Source: Streptomyces sp. NRRL B-3428 (GTDB lineage: Bacteria > Actinomycetota > Actinomycetes > Streptomycetales > Streptomycetaceae). From it: a stretch of 64,000 bases of DNA. Where the stretch lies: assembly GCA_000721375.1 (NCBI GenBank), contig JOGW01000021.1:62001-126000 (forward strand), given 5' to 3'. Each line of letters opens with the position of its first letter. Positions within the stretch are counted from its first letter, which is position 1. This document shows positions 24,823-34,179 of this stretch, piece after piece. The notes beneath the pieces are model-generated. The model saw only the letters and a list, made by a program, of their open reading frames with translations, was not told the origin of the DNA and did not search any database. Made by a program: the position numbers and the translations under genes.

Positions 24823-25779
24823 ATGCCTGCAGTGACCGTCGAGAACCCGCTGACCCTGCCCAAGGTGGCCGCCCCCGCCGAGGCCGCGGCCCGCAAGGTC
24901 CTTGCCGTACAGACCGCGCCCACCGGTTTCGAGGGCGAGGGTTTCCCGGTGCGCCGCGCGTTCGCGGGCATCAACTACAAGTACCTCGACCCGTTCATCA
25001 TGATGGATCAGATGGGCGAGGTGGAGTACGCGCCGGGAGAGCCCAAGGGCACCCCGTGGCACCCCCACCGCGGCTTCGAGACCGTCACGTATCTGATCGA
25101 CGGGACCTTCGTCCACCAGGACTCCAACGGTGGCGGCGGCACCATCCAGAACGGCGACACCCAGTGGATGACCGCCGGTTCGGGCCTCCTTCACATCGAG
25201 GCCCCGCCGGAGGACCTCGTGATGTCCGGCGGCCTCTTCCACGGGCTGCAGCTGTGGGTGAACCTGCCCGCCAAGGACAAGATGATGGACCCCCGCTACC
25301 AGGACATCCGCGGCGGCCAGGTCCAGCTGCTCAGCTCCCCCGACGGCGGCGCGCTGCTCCGCGTCATCGCCGGTGAGCTGGACGGCCATGAGGGTCCGGG
25401 CATCACGCACACGCCGATCACGATGATCCACGCGACCGTACGGCCGGGCGCCTCGGTGACCCTGCCCTGGCGTTCCGACTTCAACGGACTCGCGTACGTC
25501 CTCGCCGGTCGTGGCACGGTCGGCGAGGAGCGCCGTCCGATCCACATGGGGCAGACCGCGGTCTTCGGCGACGGCGGCTCGCTGACCGTGCGCGCGGACG
25601 AGAAGCAGGACGGGAACACCCCCGACCTGGAGGTCGTCCTGCTCGGCGGGCAGCCGATCCGTGAGCCGATGGCGCACTACGGGCCGTTCGTGATGAACAC
25701 CCGCGACGAACTGCAGCAGGCCTTCGAGGACTTCCAGAAGGGGCGCCTCGGGACCGTGCCCGCCGTCCACGGCATGTGA
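24823..25779 (+). CDS. Pirin-family bicupin protein
   Basis: Cytoplasmic bicupin of 318 residues. The N-terminal cupin carries the pirin metal ligands His80 and His82 in WHPHRGFETVTY and His124/Glu126 in GSGLLHIEAP. FRGINYKYLDPF-type text (FAGINYKYLDPFIMMDQ) and LQLWVNLPAKDKMMDPRYQD are family signatures. The C-terminal domain (about 230-310) ends in PIREPMAHYGPFVMNT, which is characteristic of pirins. Pirins bind Fe(II) or Ni; some act as quercetin dioxygenases and others as redox regulators, and the activity here is not predictable. The AAGGAGG ribosome site is strong. It converges with the DEAD-box helicase gene at a shared terminator. Confidence 0.92.
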   Translation: MPAVTVENPLTLPKVAAPAEAAARKVLAVQTAPTGFEGEGFPVRRAFAGINYKYLDPFIMMDQMGEVEYAPGEPKGTPWHPHRGFETVTYLIDGTFVHQDSNGGGGTIQNGDTQWMTAGSGLLHIEAPPEDLVMSGGLFHGLQLWVNLPAKDKMMDPRYQDIRGGQVQLLSSPDGGALLRVIAGELDGHEGPGITHTPITMIHATVRPGASVTLPWRSDFNGLAYVLAGRGTVGEERRPIHMGQTAVFGDGGSLTVRADEKQDGNTPDLEVVLLGGQPIREPMAHYGPFVMNTRDELQQAFEDFQKGRLGTVPAVHGM

Positions 25780-25794
25780 TCCGCAGCAGTACGC

Positions 25795-25831
25795 GAAGGG
25801 GCCCCTCGGCATTGTGCCGAGGGGCCCCTTC
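25795..25831. terminator. Bidirectional terminator between pirin and helicase genes
   Basis: A perfect 17-bp stem (25795-25811 with 25815-25831) with a 3-base loop lies between the two convergent stop codons. Confidence 0.8.
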
Positions 25832-25846
25832 GTCATGGCTGAATCT

Positions 25847-27358
25847 TTACGCGGCGCCGGAGGACGGACGCCCCGGCGACCTGCGCTGCTGCGTGGGCCG
25901 GCCGGTGCGGCGGGCCTGCGCCGAGCTGCTGCGGCGGCCGCGCGACGAGGACGGGCTGCGGCGGGGGCGCTCCGCGGGCGCGGGCGGTGCGGCGATGACG
26001 ACCGGGACACCCGAAGGCGCCTGCGCGCCCGTGATACGGGTCAGCTCGTCGTCGCCGGAACGCACCTGGGTGGTCGTCGGCGTGATGCCCGCGTCGGACA
26101 TCAGACGGGTCATCTCACGGCGCTGGTTCGGCATCACCAGGGTGACGACGCTGCCGGACTCGCCCGCACGGGCCGTACGGCCGCCGCGGTGCAGGTAGTC
26201 CTTGTGGTCGGTGGGCGGGTCCACGTTCACGACCAGGTCGAGCTGGTCGACGTGGATACCGCGCGCGGCGACGTTCGTCGCCACGAGGACCGTGGCCTCA
26301 CCGTTCTTGAACTGCGCCAGGGTGCGGTTGCGCTGGGGCTGCGACTTGCCGCCGTGCAGCGCGGCCGCGCGTACGCCGTTGTTCAGGAGGTGCTTGGTCA
26401 GCTTGTCCACGGCGTGCTTGGTGTCCAGGAACATGATCACGCGGCCGTCGCGGGCCGCGATCTCGGTCGTGGTCTGGTGCTTGTCCGCCGCGGAGACATG
26501 CAGGACGTGGTGCTCCATCGTCGTGACCGCGCCGGCGTTGGGGTCGACGGAGTGGACCACCGGGTCGTGCAGGTAGAGGCGGACCAGCTTGTCGACGTTG
26601 CGGTCGAGCGTGGCCGAGAACAGCATCCGCTGGCCGTCGGGCTTCACCTGGTCGAGCAGCGCGGTGACCTGGGGCATGAAGCCCATGTCCGCCATCTGGT
26701 CGGCCTCGTCGAGGACGGTGATGCCGACCTGGTCGAGCCGGCAGTCACCGCGGTCTATGAGGTCCTTGAGTCGACCCGGCGTCGCGATGACGACCTCGGC
26801 GCCGCCGCGCAGCGCGCTGGCCTGGCGGCCGATCGACATGCCGCCGACGACGGTCGCGAGGCGCAGCCGTACGGCGCGGGCGTAGGGCGTGAGCGCCTCG
26901 TTGACCTGCTGGGCCAGCTCGCGGGTGGGCACGAGGACCAGCGCGAGTGGCTGACGGGACTCGGCGCGCTGTCCCGCGGTGCGGGCGAGCAGCGCGAGGC
27001 CGAAGGCCAGGGTCTTGCCGGAGCCGGTGCGGCCACGGCCGAGGACGTCACGTCCCGCGATGCCGTTGGGCAGGGTGGCGGCCTGGATCGGGAACGGGAC
27101 GGCCACGTCCTGCGCGGTGAGCGCCGTGAGCAGCTGCTTGGGCATGTCCAGCTCGGCGAAGGTCTCGACGGCGGGCAGCGCGGGGGTGACCGTCACGGGC
27201 AGGGCGAATTCACCCTGCGGGGCGGCGGACTTGCGGCGCTTGTTGCCACCGGAGCCGGAGCCGCCGTTGCGGGCGCCGCCGAAGCGGCTGCCACCACCGC
27301 TGCGGGAACCACCGGAACGAGTGCCGCCGGAACGACTGGGCCTGGGCGTGCGGTTCAT
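25847..27358 (-). CDS. DEAD-box ATP-dependent RNA helicase
   Basis: Cytoplasmic RNA helicase of 503 residues, likely helping to unfold structured RNA in the cold. An N-terminal Ser/Gly/Arg-rich RGG-like segment (residues 5-45) precedes the core: Q-motif region FAELDMPKQLL...VPFPIQAATLP, Walker A GRTGSGKT (109-116), PTRELAQQ, VLDEADQMADMG (DEAD box), SATLDRNV (SAT), VATNVAARGIHVDQ and YLHRGGRTARAG. The tail is basic and Ala/Pro-rich. The ATG at 27358 is used because AGGAGG lies seven bases upstream. In many streptomycetes such a helicase follows a csp gene; here the upstream csp is truncated (see 27575-27748). A hairpin at 27522-27556 lies in between and may attenuate read-through. Confidence 0.92.
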   Translation of the reverse strand: MNRTPRPSRSGGTRSGGSRSGGGSRFGGARNGGSGSGGNKRRKSAAPQGEFALPVTVTPALPAVETFAELDMPKQLLTALTAQDVAVPFPIQAATLPNGIAGRDVLGRGRTGSGKTLAFGLALLARTAGQRAESRQPLALVLVPTRELAQQVNEALTPYARAVRLRLATVVGGMSIGRQASALRGGAEVVIATPGRLKDLIDRGDCRLDQVGITVLDEADQMADMGFMPQVTALLDQVKPDGQRMLFSATLDRNVDKLVRLYLHDPVVHSVDPNAGAVTTMEHHVLHVSAADKHQTTTEIAARDGRVIMFLDTKHAVDKLTKHLLNNGVRAAALHGGKSQPQRNRTLAQFKNGEATVLVATNVAARGIHVDQLDLVVNVDPPTDHKDYLHRGGRTARAGESGSVVTLVMPNQRREMTRLMSDAGITPTTTQVRSGDDELTRITGAQAPSGVPVVIAAPPAPAERPRRSPSSSRGRRSSSAQARRTGRPTQQRRSPGRPSSGAA

Positions 27359-27521
27359 GGGAACCTCCTGGATACGGCGCGTACCAAGGAATTTCCCGCA
27401 GCAAAGGGACGGCGCGGAGAACCGGGGGACGAGCCTGAAAATGTCCATCAGGACAAGAAAAAGTGAGTGGCGGGAATAAAACCCACCGAGCAGCGGAATG
27501 ATCCCGCCGAAAAAAGCAACG

Positions 27522-27556
27522 AGCTGGGGCCCGCACTGAAGGTGCGGGCCCCAGCT
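27522..27556 (-). terminator. Terminator/attenuator between the csp remnant and the helicase gene
   Basis: A perfect 15-bp stem (27522-27536 with 27542-27556) with a 5-base loop lies 18 bases after the csp stop and about 160 bases before the helicase ATG. It can end csp transcription or act as an attenuator for the helicase. Confidence 0.7.
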
Positions 27557-27574
27557 GTCAACTAAGCGTCAACG

Positions 27575-27748
27575 TCAGGCGGTGACGATGTTCTCCGCCG
27601 TCGGGCCCTTCTGGCCCTGCGCGATGTCGAAGGACACCTTCTGGCCTTCCTGGAGCTCACGGAAGCCCTGGGCGGCGATGTTCGAGTAGTGGGCGAAGAC
27701 GTCGGGGCCGCCGCCGTCCTGCTCGATGAAGCCGCGCGCGGCGTCCAC
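27575..27748 (-). pseudogene. Cold-shock domain protein gene lacking its 5' end
   Basis: The minus strand encodes the C-terminal 52 residues of a CspA-type cold-shock protein almost perfectly: [20 protein letters not shown], then [20 protein letters not shown] and [12 protein letters not shown] before a stop at 27575. Normal Streptomyces Csp proteins have about 67 residues and start with MATGTVKWFN-EKGFGFIEQ. Here the sequence before GFIEQ is unrelated (VDAAR), so the KWFN strand and half of the RNP1 motif KGFGFI are gone. RNP2 (VFAHY) is intact. A GTG at 27748 could open a 57-residue product, but it lacks strand 1 and should not fold as a normal cold-shock barrel. The lost part abuts the divergent AI-2E transporter start. 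This is a real deletion/rearrangement or an assembly error. Confidence 0.85.
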
Positions 27749-27771
27749 GGTGGGGTGATCGGCTGGGTTCC

Positions 27772-28821
27772 GTGCTGACTCTGCTGCCCGAACCCGCCCG
27801 CAAACTCGGCGCCTGGAGCGTGCTCGTGCTGCTGCTCGCCGCGCTGGCCGCCGTGGGCATCTGGCTCTGCATCCACCTGAAGACCGCCGTCGTCCCGGTG
27901 CTGCTCGCGCTGCTCGGGACCGCGCTCCTGGGACCGCTGTACCGGCGGCTCCTGAAGATGAAGGTACAGAAGTCGCTCGCGGCCGGGCTCACGTGTGCGG
28001 CGGTGGTCCTGGTGGTCGGCGGCGCCGGGTACATCGTCGTGAGCGCACTGATCGAGACCGGGGACCAGATCATCGCGTCCCTCCGTGAAGCCGCGACGTC
28101 GATCGCCAAGCACCTGGGTGTGGCCGGGACGACACTCGACGACCTCGCCAAGAACTCCAAGGATCTGCTCGCCAAGTTCGGCAGCACCGCCGCGTCCGGG
28201 GTGATCAGCGGGGTCAGCATCCTGGCCGAGATGATCGCGATGGCCGTGCTCGCGCTGCTGCTCGTGTTCTTCTTCCTGCGCGATTCCGGGCGGGCCGTCG
28301 CCGCCCTGCACTCGCTCGCCCCGCGCGGTCGCGGTGAGGCGCTGGAGACCATGGCGCGGCGGGCCTTCGAGGCGATCGAGGGCTTCATGCGGGGGACCAC
28401 GCTGATCGCCCTGATCGATGCGATCTGCATCACTGTCGGGCTGCTGGTCCTGCAGGTGCCGGGGGCCGTGGGGCTCGGGGCGCTGGTGTTCGTGGGGGCG
28501 TACATCCCGTACCTCGGCGCGTTCATCTCCGGTGCGGTGGCCGTGCTCGTCGCGCTCGCCGACCGGGGGTTCATCATCGGGCTGTGGGCGCTCGGGGTGG
28601 TGCTCGCGGTGCAGGTGCTCGAAGGGCATGTGCTGCAGCCGATGATCCAGTCGCGGACGGTGCAGATGCATCCGGCGATCGTGATGCTGGCGATCACGGC
28701 CGGTGCCTCGGTGGCGGGGATCCTCGGGATGCTGCTCGCGGTCCCGCTGACGGCGGCGGCGTTCGGGATCTACTCGGAGCTGCGTGAGCAGTACACGAGG
28801 GGTAAGGGCCTCGAGGCCTGA
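27772..28821 (+). CDS. AI-2E family transporter (PerM/UPF0118), N-terminus probably truncated
   Basis: Polytopic membrane protein of 349 residues with seven or eight helices. Family marks are [90 protein letters not shown] and [29 protein letters not shown]. PerM-like proteins export small molecules or ions; few substrates are proven. The start is a GTG at 27772 with no clear ribosome site. The reading frame stays open upstream to 27730 and reads plausibly protein-like ([19 protein letters not shown]). Most homologs I recall carry a further cytoplasmic N-terminal region. Together with the truncated csp gene head-to-head, this suggests that the shared promoter region and both 5' ends were lost here. 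Confidence 0.85.
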   Translation: MLTLLPEPARKLGAWSVLVLLLAALAAVGIWLCIHLKTAVVPVLLALLGTALLGPLYRRLLKMKVQKSLAAGLTCAAVVLVVGGAGYIVVSALIETGDQIIASLREAATSIAKHLGVAGTTLDDLAKNSKDLLAKFGSTAASGVISGVSILAEMIAMAVLALLLVFFFLRDSGRAVAALHSLAPRGRGEALETMARRAFEAIEGFMRGTTLIALIDAICITVGLLVLQVPGAVGLGALVFVGAYIPYLGAFISGAVAVLVALADRGFIIGLWALGVVLAVQVLEGHVLQPMIQSRTVQMHPAIVMLAITAGASVAGILGMLLAVPLTAAAFGIYSELREQYTRGKGLEA

Positions 28822-28833
28822 CCGTGCGTACGG

Positions 28834-31005
28834 CTAGAGCTTGACCGCTTCGTACAGCTCGAACCAGATCGACTTGCCCTGCCCCCGCGGGTCCACGCCC
28901 CACGCGTCGGCGAGCAGCTCGATCAGGACGAGGCCCCGGCCGGACGAGGCCAGTTCGCCGGGGCGGCGCTTGTGCGGGAGGTCGTCGCTGGAGTCGGAGA
29001 CCTCCACGCGCAGCCGGCGGGCGCCGATCTCGCCGTGGGCCTCCGCGACCAGGAGGGCGTCGCCGTCGGTGTGCACGAGGACGTTGGTGACCATCTCGGA
29101 GACCAGGAGGACCGCCGAGTCGACCTGTTCCGGGTCCGCCCAGTCGTGCAGCAGGTCGCGCAGCTGCTGACGGCACTCCGCGATGCGCTGCGGCTCGGGC
29201 TGGGCGACCGACAGCATGATGCGGCGTACGGGAGGGCGGACCTCCTCGTCGGGGGCTCCGGCGGGCCGTGGGCGGCCGAGCAGGACGACCGCGATGTCGT
29301 CCTCGCGGCGGTCGACCAGCGGTCCTGTGGAGTGGTGCGACGACGGGCCGATCACGCCCTGGACCAGGGCGTCCGCGAGCTCTTCGAGGTCCTCGCCGCG
29401 GTGGTCGTGGAGGATGGGCTGCAGCCGGTCGAAGCCCGTGTACATGTCGTGCCCGCCGGTCTCGATGAGGCCGTCGGTGCAGAGCATCATCAGTTCGCCG
29501 GTTTCGAGGGCGATCGAGGTGGTCGGGTAGTCCGCGTCTGGGTCGATGCCGAGGGGGAGGCCGCCGGCGGTGGGGCGGATCATCACCGTGCCGTCGGGGG
29601 TGCGGACCACCGGGTCCGGGTGGCCGGCGCGGGCGATCTCCAGAGTGCCGGTGACCGGGTCGGCCTCCAGGTAGAGGCAGGTGGCGAAGCGCGGGTCGGC
29701 GGTGCCGCCGGCGTCGGGGCCGCCGGTGGAGCCGTAGACGATCGAGTCGGTGATCCCGTGCAGGAAGCGGGAGGCGCGCGAGAGGACCGCGTCGGGGCGG
29801 TGGCCCTCGGAGGCGTAAGCGCGCAGGGCGATCCGCAGCTGGCCCATCAGACCCGCCGCGCGTACGTCATGGCCCTGTACGTCGCCGATGACGAGGGCGA
29901 TACGGCCGCTGGGCAGCGGGATCATGTCGTACCAGTCGCCGCCGACCTGAAGACCGCCGCCGGTCGGCACATAGCGGGCGGCGACCGAGAGTCCGGGTAT
30001 CTCGGGGCCGAGCGTGGGCAGCATCGAGCGCTGCAGGCCCTCGGTGAGCTCCCGTTCGTTCTCGGCCGCGCCCGCGCGCGACAGGGCCTGCGCCAGCATC
30101 CGGGCCACGGTCGTCAGGACCGAGCGCTCGTCCGGGGTGAAGGAGACGGGGTGCGCGAAGCCCGCCATCCACGCGCCCATCGTGCGGCCCGCCACCGTCA
30201 GCGGCAGGAAGGCCCAGGACCTGCGGTTGAAGCGGCGGGCGAAGGGCCAGGTGGCGGGGTAGCGAGTGGCGTACTCCTCCGGGGAGGAGAGGTAGATCGC
30301 GCGGCCCGTGCGGACCACGTCCGCGGCCGGGTACTGGGCGTCCAGCTTGATGTCACGGAAGGGCTGCTCGTCGTCCGTCGTATGGCCGTGGTGGCCGATG
30401 ATCGACAGATGGTCGCCCTGGACGCCGAAGACGGCCAGACCGTTCGGCTCGAAGCCCGGCATGGACAGGCCCGCGGCCACCCGGAGCACCTCGGCGGTGG
30501 AACGCGCCTCGGCGAGCGCACGGCCCGCGTCGAGCAGGAACGCCTCGCGCGAGCGGCGCCAGTCGCCGGTGACGGGAGTGCGGGCGGAGGTGCCCGGGGG
30601 TGGTTCGGTGACTTCCTGGAGCGTGCCGATCAGCTCGAAACGGTCGCCCTTGACCAGCGGTTTCGTACGGCTGCGGACGGTACGGACGATCTGGCCGCGG
30701 TCGTCCATGACCCGCAGTCGTGCCTCGGCGAGGGTGCCTTCGAGTACGGCGAGATTGACGACGCCGTTGATCTCGTTCCAGTCCACCGGGTGGAAACGGG
30801 AGCGGATCCCGGCCTCCGTCAGGGCGACGGGTCCCTCGATGGGGGCCTCGGGGCTGCCGAGTCCCAGGAGGCGGGCGGATTCGGCGTCGAGGGTGACGAC
30901 ACCGGTGGTGTTCTCCCAACGCCACAGGCCCGTGGCCACGGCCTCGAGCACTTCCCCGACGGGGGGCAGGCAGGCGGCCCGCTCGTCGTCGGGGTCCATT
31001 CGCAT
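28834..31005 (-). CDS. SpoIIE-type PP2C phosphatase with PAS, GAF and HATPase domains
   Basis: Multidomain signalling phosphatase of 723 residues, typical of streptomycete anti-anti-sigma networks. Residues about 15-130 are a PAS-like sensor (GLWRWENTTGVVTLDAESARLLGL...RFHPVDWNEINGVV). Residues 165-320 are a GAF domain. Residues 340-560 form the PP2C/SpoIIE core (VGGDWYDMIPLPSGRIALVIGDVQGHDVRAAGLMGQLRIALRAYA, MLCTDGLIETGG, DDIAVVLLGRP), with the metal-binding Asp residues present. Residues 600-720 are an RsbW-like histidine-kinase ATPase (LLVSEMVTNVLVHTDGDALLV, SSGRGLVLIELLADAWGV). The same protein can thus both phosphorylate and dephosphorylate STAS anti-anti-sigma factors; its partners are not in the window. 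No transmembrane helix is seen. It is divergent from aspS. Confidence 0.92.
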   Translation of the reverse strand: MRMDPDDERAACLPPVGEVLEAVATGLWRWENTTGVVTLDAESARLLGLGSPEAPIEGPVALTEAGIRSRFHPVDWNEINGVVNLAVLEGTLAEARLRVMDDRGQIVRTVRSRTKPLVKGDRFELIGTLQEVTEPPPGTSARTPVTGDWRRSREAFLLDAGRALAEARSTAEVLRVAAGLSMPGFEPNGLAVFGVQGDHLSIIGHHGHTTDDEQPFRDIKLDAQYPAADVVRTGRAIYLSSPEEYATRYPATWPFARRFNRRSWAFLPLTVAGRTMGAWMAGFAHPVSFTPDERSVLTTVARMLAQALSRAGAAENERELTEGLQRSMLPTLGPEIPGLSVAARYVPTGGGLQVGGDWYDMIPLPSGRIALVIGDVQGHDVRAAGLMGQLRIALRAYASEGHRPDAVLSRASRFLHGITDSIVYGSTGGPDAGGTADPRFATCLYLEADPVTGTLEIARAGHPDPVVRTPDGTVMIRPTAGGLPLGIDPDADYPTTSIALETGELMMLCTDGLIETGGHDMYTGFDRLQPILHDHRGEDLEELADALVQGVIGPSSHHSTGPLVDRREDDIAVVLLGRPRPAGAPDEEVRPPVRRIMLSVAQPEPQRIAECRQQLRDLLHDWADPEQVDSAVLLVSEMVTNVLVHTDGDALLVAEAHGEIGARRLRVEVSDSSDDLPHKRRPGELASSGRGLVLIELLADAWGVDPRGQGKSIWFELYEAVKL

Positions 31006-31198
31006 TGATCCAGACTACGTAGGGGGTGGCTAAAGGTGCATTTCGCAAGGTCCGGGCCGGGCGGACCCCGGTTGAACCCGGCCGCCGGGCCCCCGGAAAA
31101 CGGGGACGGCGCCGCGAGCGGTGGCCGGTAACCTTGAACGCGTTGATTCCCGCCTGTCTCGCGACGAACGACGCGAACCCACGAACTGGATGAGAAGC

Positions 31199-32980
31199 AT
31201 GCACCGCTATCGGTCCCATTCCTGCGGCCAGCTCCGCGCCACCGACGTCGGCCAGGACGTCCGGCTGAGCGGCTGGCTGCACAATCGGCGTGACCTCGGC
31301 GGCATCCTCTTCATCGATCTGCGTGACCACTACGGCATCACCCAGCTCGTCGTCCGCCCCGGCACCCCCGGGTACGAGGCCCTCGACAAGCAGACGAAGG
31401 AGTCCGTCGTACGCATCGACGGCAAGGTCGTCTCGCGTGGCGCGGACAACGTGAACCCCGAGCTGCCGACCGGTGAGGTCGAGGTCGAGGTCGCCGAGGT
31501 GGAGATCCTCGGTGCGGCCGAGCAGCTGCCGTTCCAGATCAACCAGGACGACGGGGTCGGCGAGGAGCGTCGCCTGGAGTACCGCTTCCTGGACCTGCGC
31601 CGTGAGCGCATGCACCGCAACATCATGCTGCGGTCCGCGGTCATCGCCTCGATCCGCTCGAAGATGGTCGCGCTCGGCTTCAACGAGATGGCCACGCCGA
31701 TCCTCACGGCCACCTCGCCCGAGGGTGCGCGTGACTTCGTCGTCCCGTCGCGCCTGAACCCCGGCAAGTTCTACGCGCTGCCGCAGGCCCCGCAGCAGTT
31801 CAAGCAGCTGCTGATGATCTCGGGCTTCGACCGCTACTTCCAGATCGCGCCCTGCTTCCGCGACGAGGACGCCCGCGCCGACCGTTCGCCGGGCGAGTTC
31901 TACCAGCTCGACGTCGAGATGAGCTTCGTCGAGCAGGAGGACGTCTTCCAGCCGATCGAGAAGCTGATGACCGAGATCTTCACCGAGTTCGGTGGCGGTC
32001 GCGAGGTCACCTCGCCCTTCCCGCGGATCCCGTTCCGCGAGTCGATGCTGAAGTACGGCAACGACAAGCCCGACCTGCGCGCCAAGCTCGAACTCGTCGA
32101 CATCACCGATGTGTTCGAGGGCTCGGAGTTCAAGGCGTTCGCCGGCAAGCACGTGCGGGCGCTGCCCGTGCCGGACACCGCGGGCCAGACCCGTAAGTTC
32201 TTCGACGGTCTCGGTGACTACGCGGTCGAGCAGGGCGCGAAGGGCCTTGCCTGGATCCGCGTCGGCGAGGACGGCTCGTTCCAGGGTCCGATCGCCAAGT
32301 TCCTCACCGAGGAGAACAACAAGGTCCTGACCGAGCGTCTGGGTCTGGTCGCCGGGCACGCCGTGTTCTTCGGCGCCGGTGAGTTCGACGAGGTCTCGAA
32401 GATCATGGGCGCCGTGCGCGTCGAGGCCGCCAAGCGTGCCGGGCACTTCGAGGAGGGCGTCTTCCGGTTCTGCTGGATCGTGGACTTCCCGATGTACGAG
32501 AAGGACGAGGAGACCGGGAAGATCGACTTCTCCCACAACCCGTTCTCCATGCCGCAGGGCGGCATGCAGGACCTGGAGGAGAAGGACCCGCTCGACATCC
32601 TCGCCTGGCAGTACGACATCGTCTGCAACGGCATCGAGCTGTCCTCCGGCGCGATCCGTAACCACGAGCCCGACATCATGCTCAAGGCCTTCGAGATCGC
32701 GGGCTACGACCGTGACACGGTCGAGCACGAGTTCGCGGGCATGCTGCGAGCGTTCCGCTTCGGCGCCCCGCCGCACGGCGGGATCGCCCCGGGCGTGGAC
32801 CGTATGGTCATGCTCCTCGCGGACGAGCCGAACATCCGCGAGACCATCTCGTTCCCGCTGAACCAGAACGCGCAGGACCTGATGATGGGCGCGCCGACGG
32901 AGCTGGACGAGTCGCGTCTGCGCGAGCTGAACATCGCGCTGCGCAAGCCGGTGGCCAAGAAGGACGCGGCTGCCGAGTAG
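31199..32980 (+). CDS. aspS: Aspartyl-tRNA synthetase
   Basis: Class II aminoacyl-tRNA synthetase of 593 residues that charges tRNA-Asp (possibly also tRNA-Asn). The N-terminal OB-fold anticodon-binding domain ([31 protein letters not shown]) is followed by motif 1, motif 2 ([30 protein letters not shown]), the bacterial GAD insertion (about residues 290-420) and motif 3 ([19 protein letters not shown]). The QSPQ-type loop reads [25 protein letters not shown] is the normal start of this protein in streptomycetes, giving the ATG at 31199; an ATG three codons upstream is possible. The gene ends at a strong hairpin. Confidence 0.97.
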   Translation: MHRYRSHSCGQLRATDVGQDVRLSGWLHNRRDLGGILFIDLRDHYGITQLVVRPGTPGYEALDKQTKESVVRIDGKVVSRGADNVNPELPTGEVEVEVAEVEILGAAEQLPFQINQDDGVGEERRLEYRFLDLRRERMHRNIMLRSAVIASIRSKMVALGFNEMATPILTATSPEGARDFVVPSRLNPGKFYALPQAPQQFKQLLMISGFDRYFQIAPCFRDEDARADRSPGEFYQLDVEMSFVEQEDVFQPIEKLMTEIFTEFGGGREVTSPFPRIPFRESMLKYGNDKPDLRAKLELVDITDVFEGSEFKAFAGKHVRALPVPDTAGQTRKFFDGLGDYAVEQGAKGLAWIRVGEDGSFQGPIAKFLTEENNKVLTERLGLVAGHAVFFGAGEFDEVSKIMGAVRVEAAKRAGHFEEGVFRFCWIVDFPMYEKDEETGKIDFSHNPFSMPQGGMQDLEEKDPLDILAWQYDIVCNGIELSSGAIRNHEPDIMLKAFEIAGYDRDTVEHEFAGMLRAFRFGAPPHGGIAPGVDRMVMLLADEPNIRETISFPLNQNAQDLMMGAPTELDESRLRELNIALRKPVAKKDAAAE

Positions 32981-32998
32981 TAGTTCGTACGTGAGTGA

Positions 32999-33026
32999 GG
33001 GCCCGGAACTGCCAAGTTCCGGGCCC
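32999..33026. terminator. Terminator between aspS and the convergent membrane protein gene
   Basis: A perfect 12-bp stem (32999-33010 with 33015-33026) with loop GCCA lies 19 bases after the aspS stop and 20 bases after the convergent stop. Confidence 0.8.
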
Positions 33027-33045
33027 TCGTTCGTACCGGACCTGC

Positions 33046-33489
33046 TTACCCGCCCAGCGAAGCCGAGTACGCGGTCAGTGCGTACAACGTGACCGCGGTG
33101 ACCGCCGCCCCGATCAGGACCCAGCGCACGACCGTGCGGCCGCGGGCCTTCGGCGGCCGAGGGGTGCGGGGTACGCGTACTTGGACAGAGGGCTCCGCCG
33201 CGGACGTCAGGTCCGCGAGGAGGCGGCGGCAGGCCGCGGCGAGTTCCGGCGTACCGGCCGCGAGCGGGACCACCGTCTCCGTACGGGCGGGTGCCGTGGT
33301 GCCGCCGTCGAGGATCACGCCCGCGCGGATGCGGACATCCCCACGGGTGCCCGCGACCCCGAGGCTGATCCACCGCTGCACGTGCTCGCCGCGGATGACC
33401 ATGCCCCCGTCCCGTTCGCGGTACAGGGTGTGGTGCTGCCAGAGAACGTCCGCCAGTTCCTTGGCAGCCGGGTACAACTGCGCGCTCAA
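33046..33489 (-). CDS. Small membrane-anchored protein of unknown function
   Basis: Protein of 147 residues, soluble N-terminal domain first and a single C-terminal membrane helix (VVRWVLIGAAVTAVTLYALTAYS, about 118-140), so it would be tail-anchored with its domain in the cytoplasm. The soluble part contains YPAAKELADVLWQHHTLYRERDGGMVIRGEHVQRWISLG and TPELAAACRRLLADLTSA. A basic Pro/Arg linker precedes the helix. No family was recognised. The start is most likely the TTG at 33489, which has GGGGGG five bases upstream; no ATG or GTG is available in frame nearby. It is divergent from the ECF sigma gene. Confidence 0.65.
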   Translation of the reverse strand: MSAQLYPAAKELADVLWQHHTLYRERDGGMVIRGEHVQRWISLGVAGTRGDVRIRAGVILDGGTTAPARTETVVPLAAGTPELAAACRRLLADLTSAAEPSVQVRVPRTPRPPKARGRTVVRWVLIGAAVTAVTLYALTAYSASLGG

Positions 33490-33596
33490 GGTCCCCCCTT
33501 GGGTAACGCGTCGTGCACATGACGATTGACGACTGTGTGAAGCGCCGCACTTTAGCAGCGGGTTCGAACATCCCTTCCGATACGGGGGGTGGGCGA

Positions 33597-33625
33597 GGCA
33601 ACCTGAAGCGGGGGCCAGACGGTTC
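33597..33625 (+). promoter_or_regulatory. Possible ECF-type promoter of the SigE-family sigma gene
   Basis: GGCAACC (33597-33603), 16 bases, then CGGTTC (33620-33625) resembles the AAC ... CG(G)T(T/C) pattern of ECF promoters, and could mean autoregulation by the downstream sigma factor. Weak evidence from one site. Confidence 0.25.
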
Positions 33626-33663
33626 ACGGAGTGTGAGAGACCCAGGAGAACGGCAGGGGCAGG

Positions 33664-34179
33664 ATGCGCGGGGGGCAGGGCGACGAGGACTTCGAGGCGT
33701 TCGTCGACGCCCGGGGCCCGCGTCTGCTCCGGGTGGCCTGGCTGCTGACCGGCGACGCCCATCTCGCCGAGGATCTGCTGCAGACGGTGCTCGCCCGCGT
33801 ATGGCCGAAATGGCAGAAGATCGCGGAGGACCATCCCGAGGCCTACGTACGCAAGGCGCTGGTCAACACCCATGCGTCCTGGTGGCGGCGGCGCTGGCGC
33901 GGCGAGGTGCCGCACGGCGAACTCCCGGACCGGGCGCAGGACCGGGACGCGTACGAGGGGGTGGAGCTGGAGCAGTCCCTCGCCGCGGCCGTACGGGCGC
34001 TGCCGGTGCGCCAGCGGGCCGTCGTCGTGCTGCGTTACTTCGAGGACCTCGGTGTGGAGGAGACGGCCGCGACGCTCGGCTGCTCCCCGGGCACCGTCAA
34101 GAGCCAGGCCTCCAAGGCGCTGCGCACGCTGCGGGCCGTGCTGCCCGAGCAGGTGGGGGTGCTCGATGACCGCGGATGA
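33664..34179 (+). CDS. SigE-family ECF RNA polymerase sigma factor
   Basis: Sigma-70 family factor of 171 residues with only regions 2 and 4. Region 2 (about 8-75) has FVDARGPRLLRVAWLLTGDAHLAEDLLQTVLARVWPKWQKI, with the DLLQT core typical of the SigE/sigma-24 family in actinobacteria. Region 4 (about 105-160) has ALPVRQRAVVVLRYFEDLGVEETAATLGCSPGTVKSQASKALRTLR, a clear helix-turn-helix. The stop overlaps the next gene by 14 bases, showing tight coupling to its likely partner. The signal it answers is unknown, but the downstream envelope genes suggest a surface-stress role (inference). Confidence 0.92.
   Translation: MRGGQGDEDFEAFVDARGPRLLRVAWLLTGDAHLAEDLLQTVLARVWPKWQKIAEDHPEAYVRKALVNTHASWWRRRWRGEVPHGELPDRAQDRDAYEGVELEQSLAAAVRALPVRQRAVVVLRYFEDLGVEETAATLGCSPGTVKSQASKALRTLRAVLPEQVGVLDDRG

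Noticed and set aside
30353..33601. Minus-strand frame of 1082 codons across SpoIIE, aspS and the small membrane gene
   Set aside because: It crosses the convincing aspS gene and its terminator. No domain is recognisable in it.
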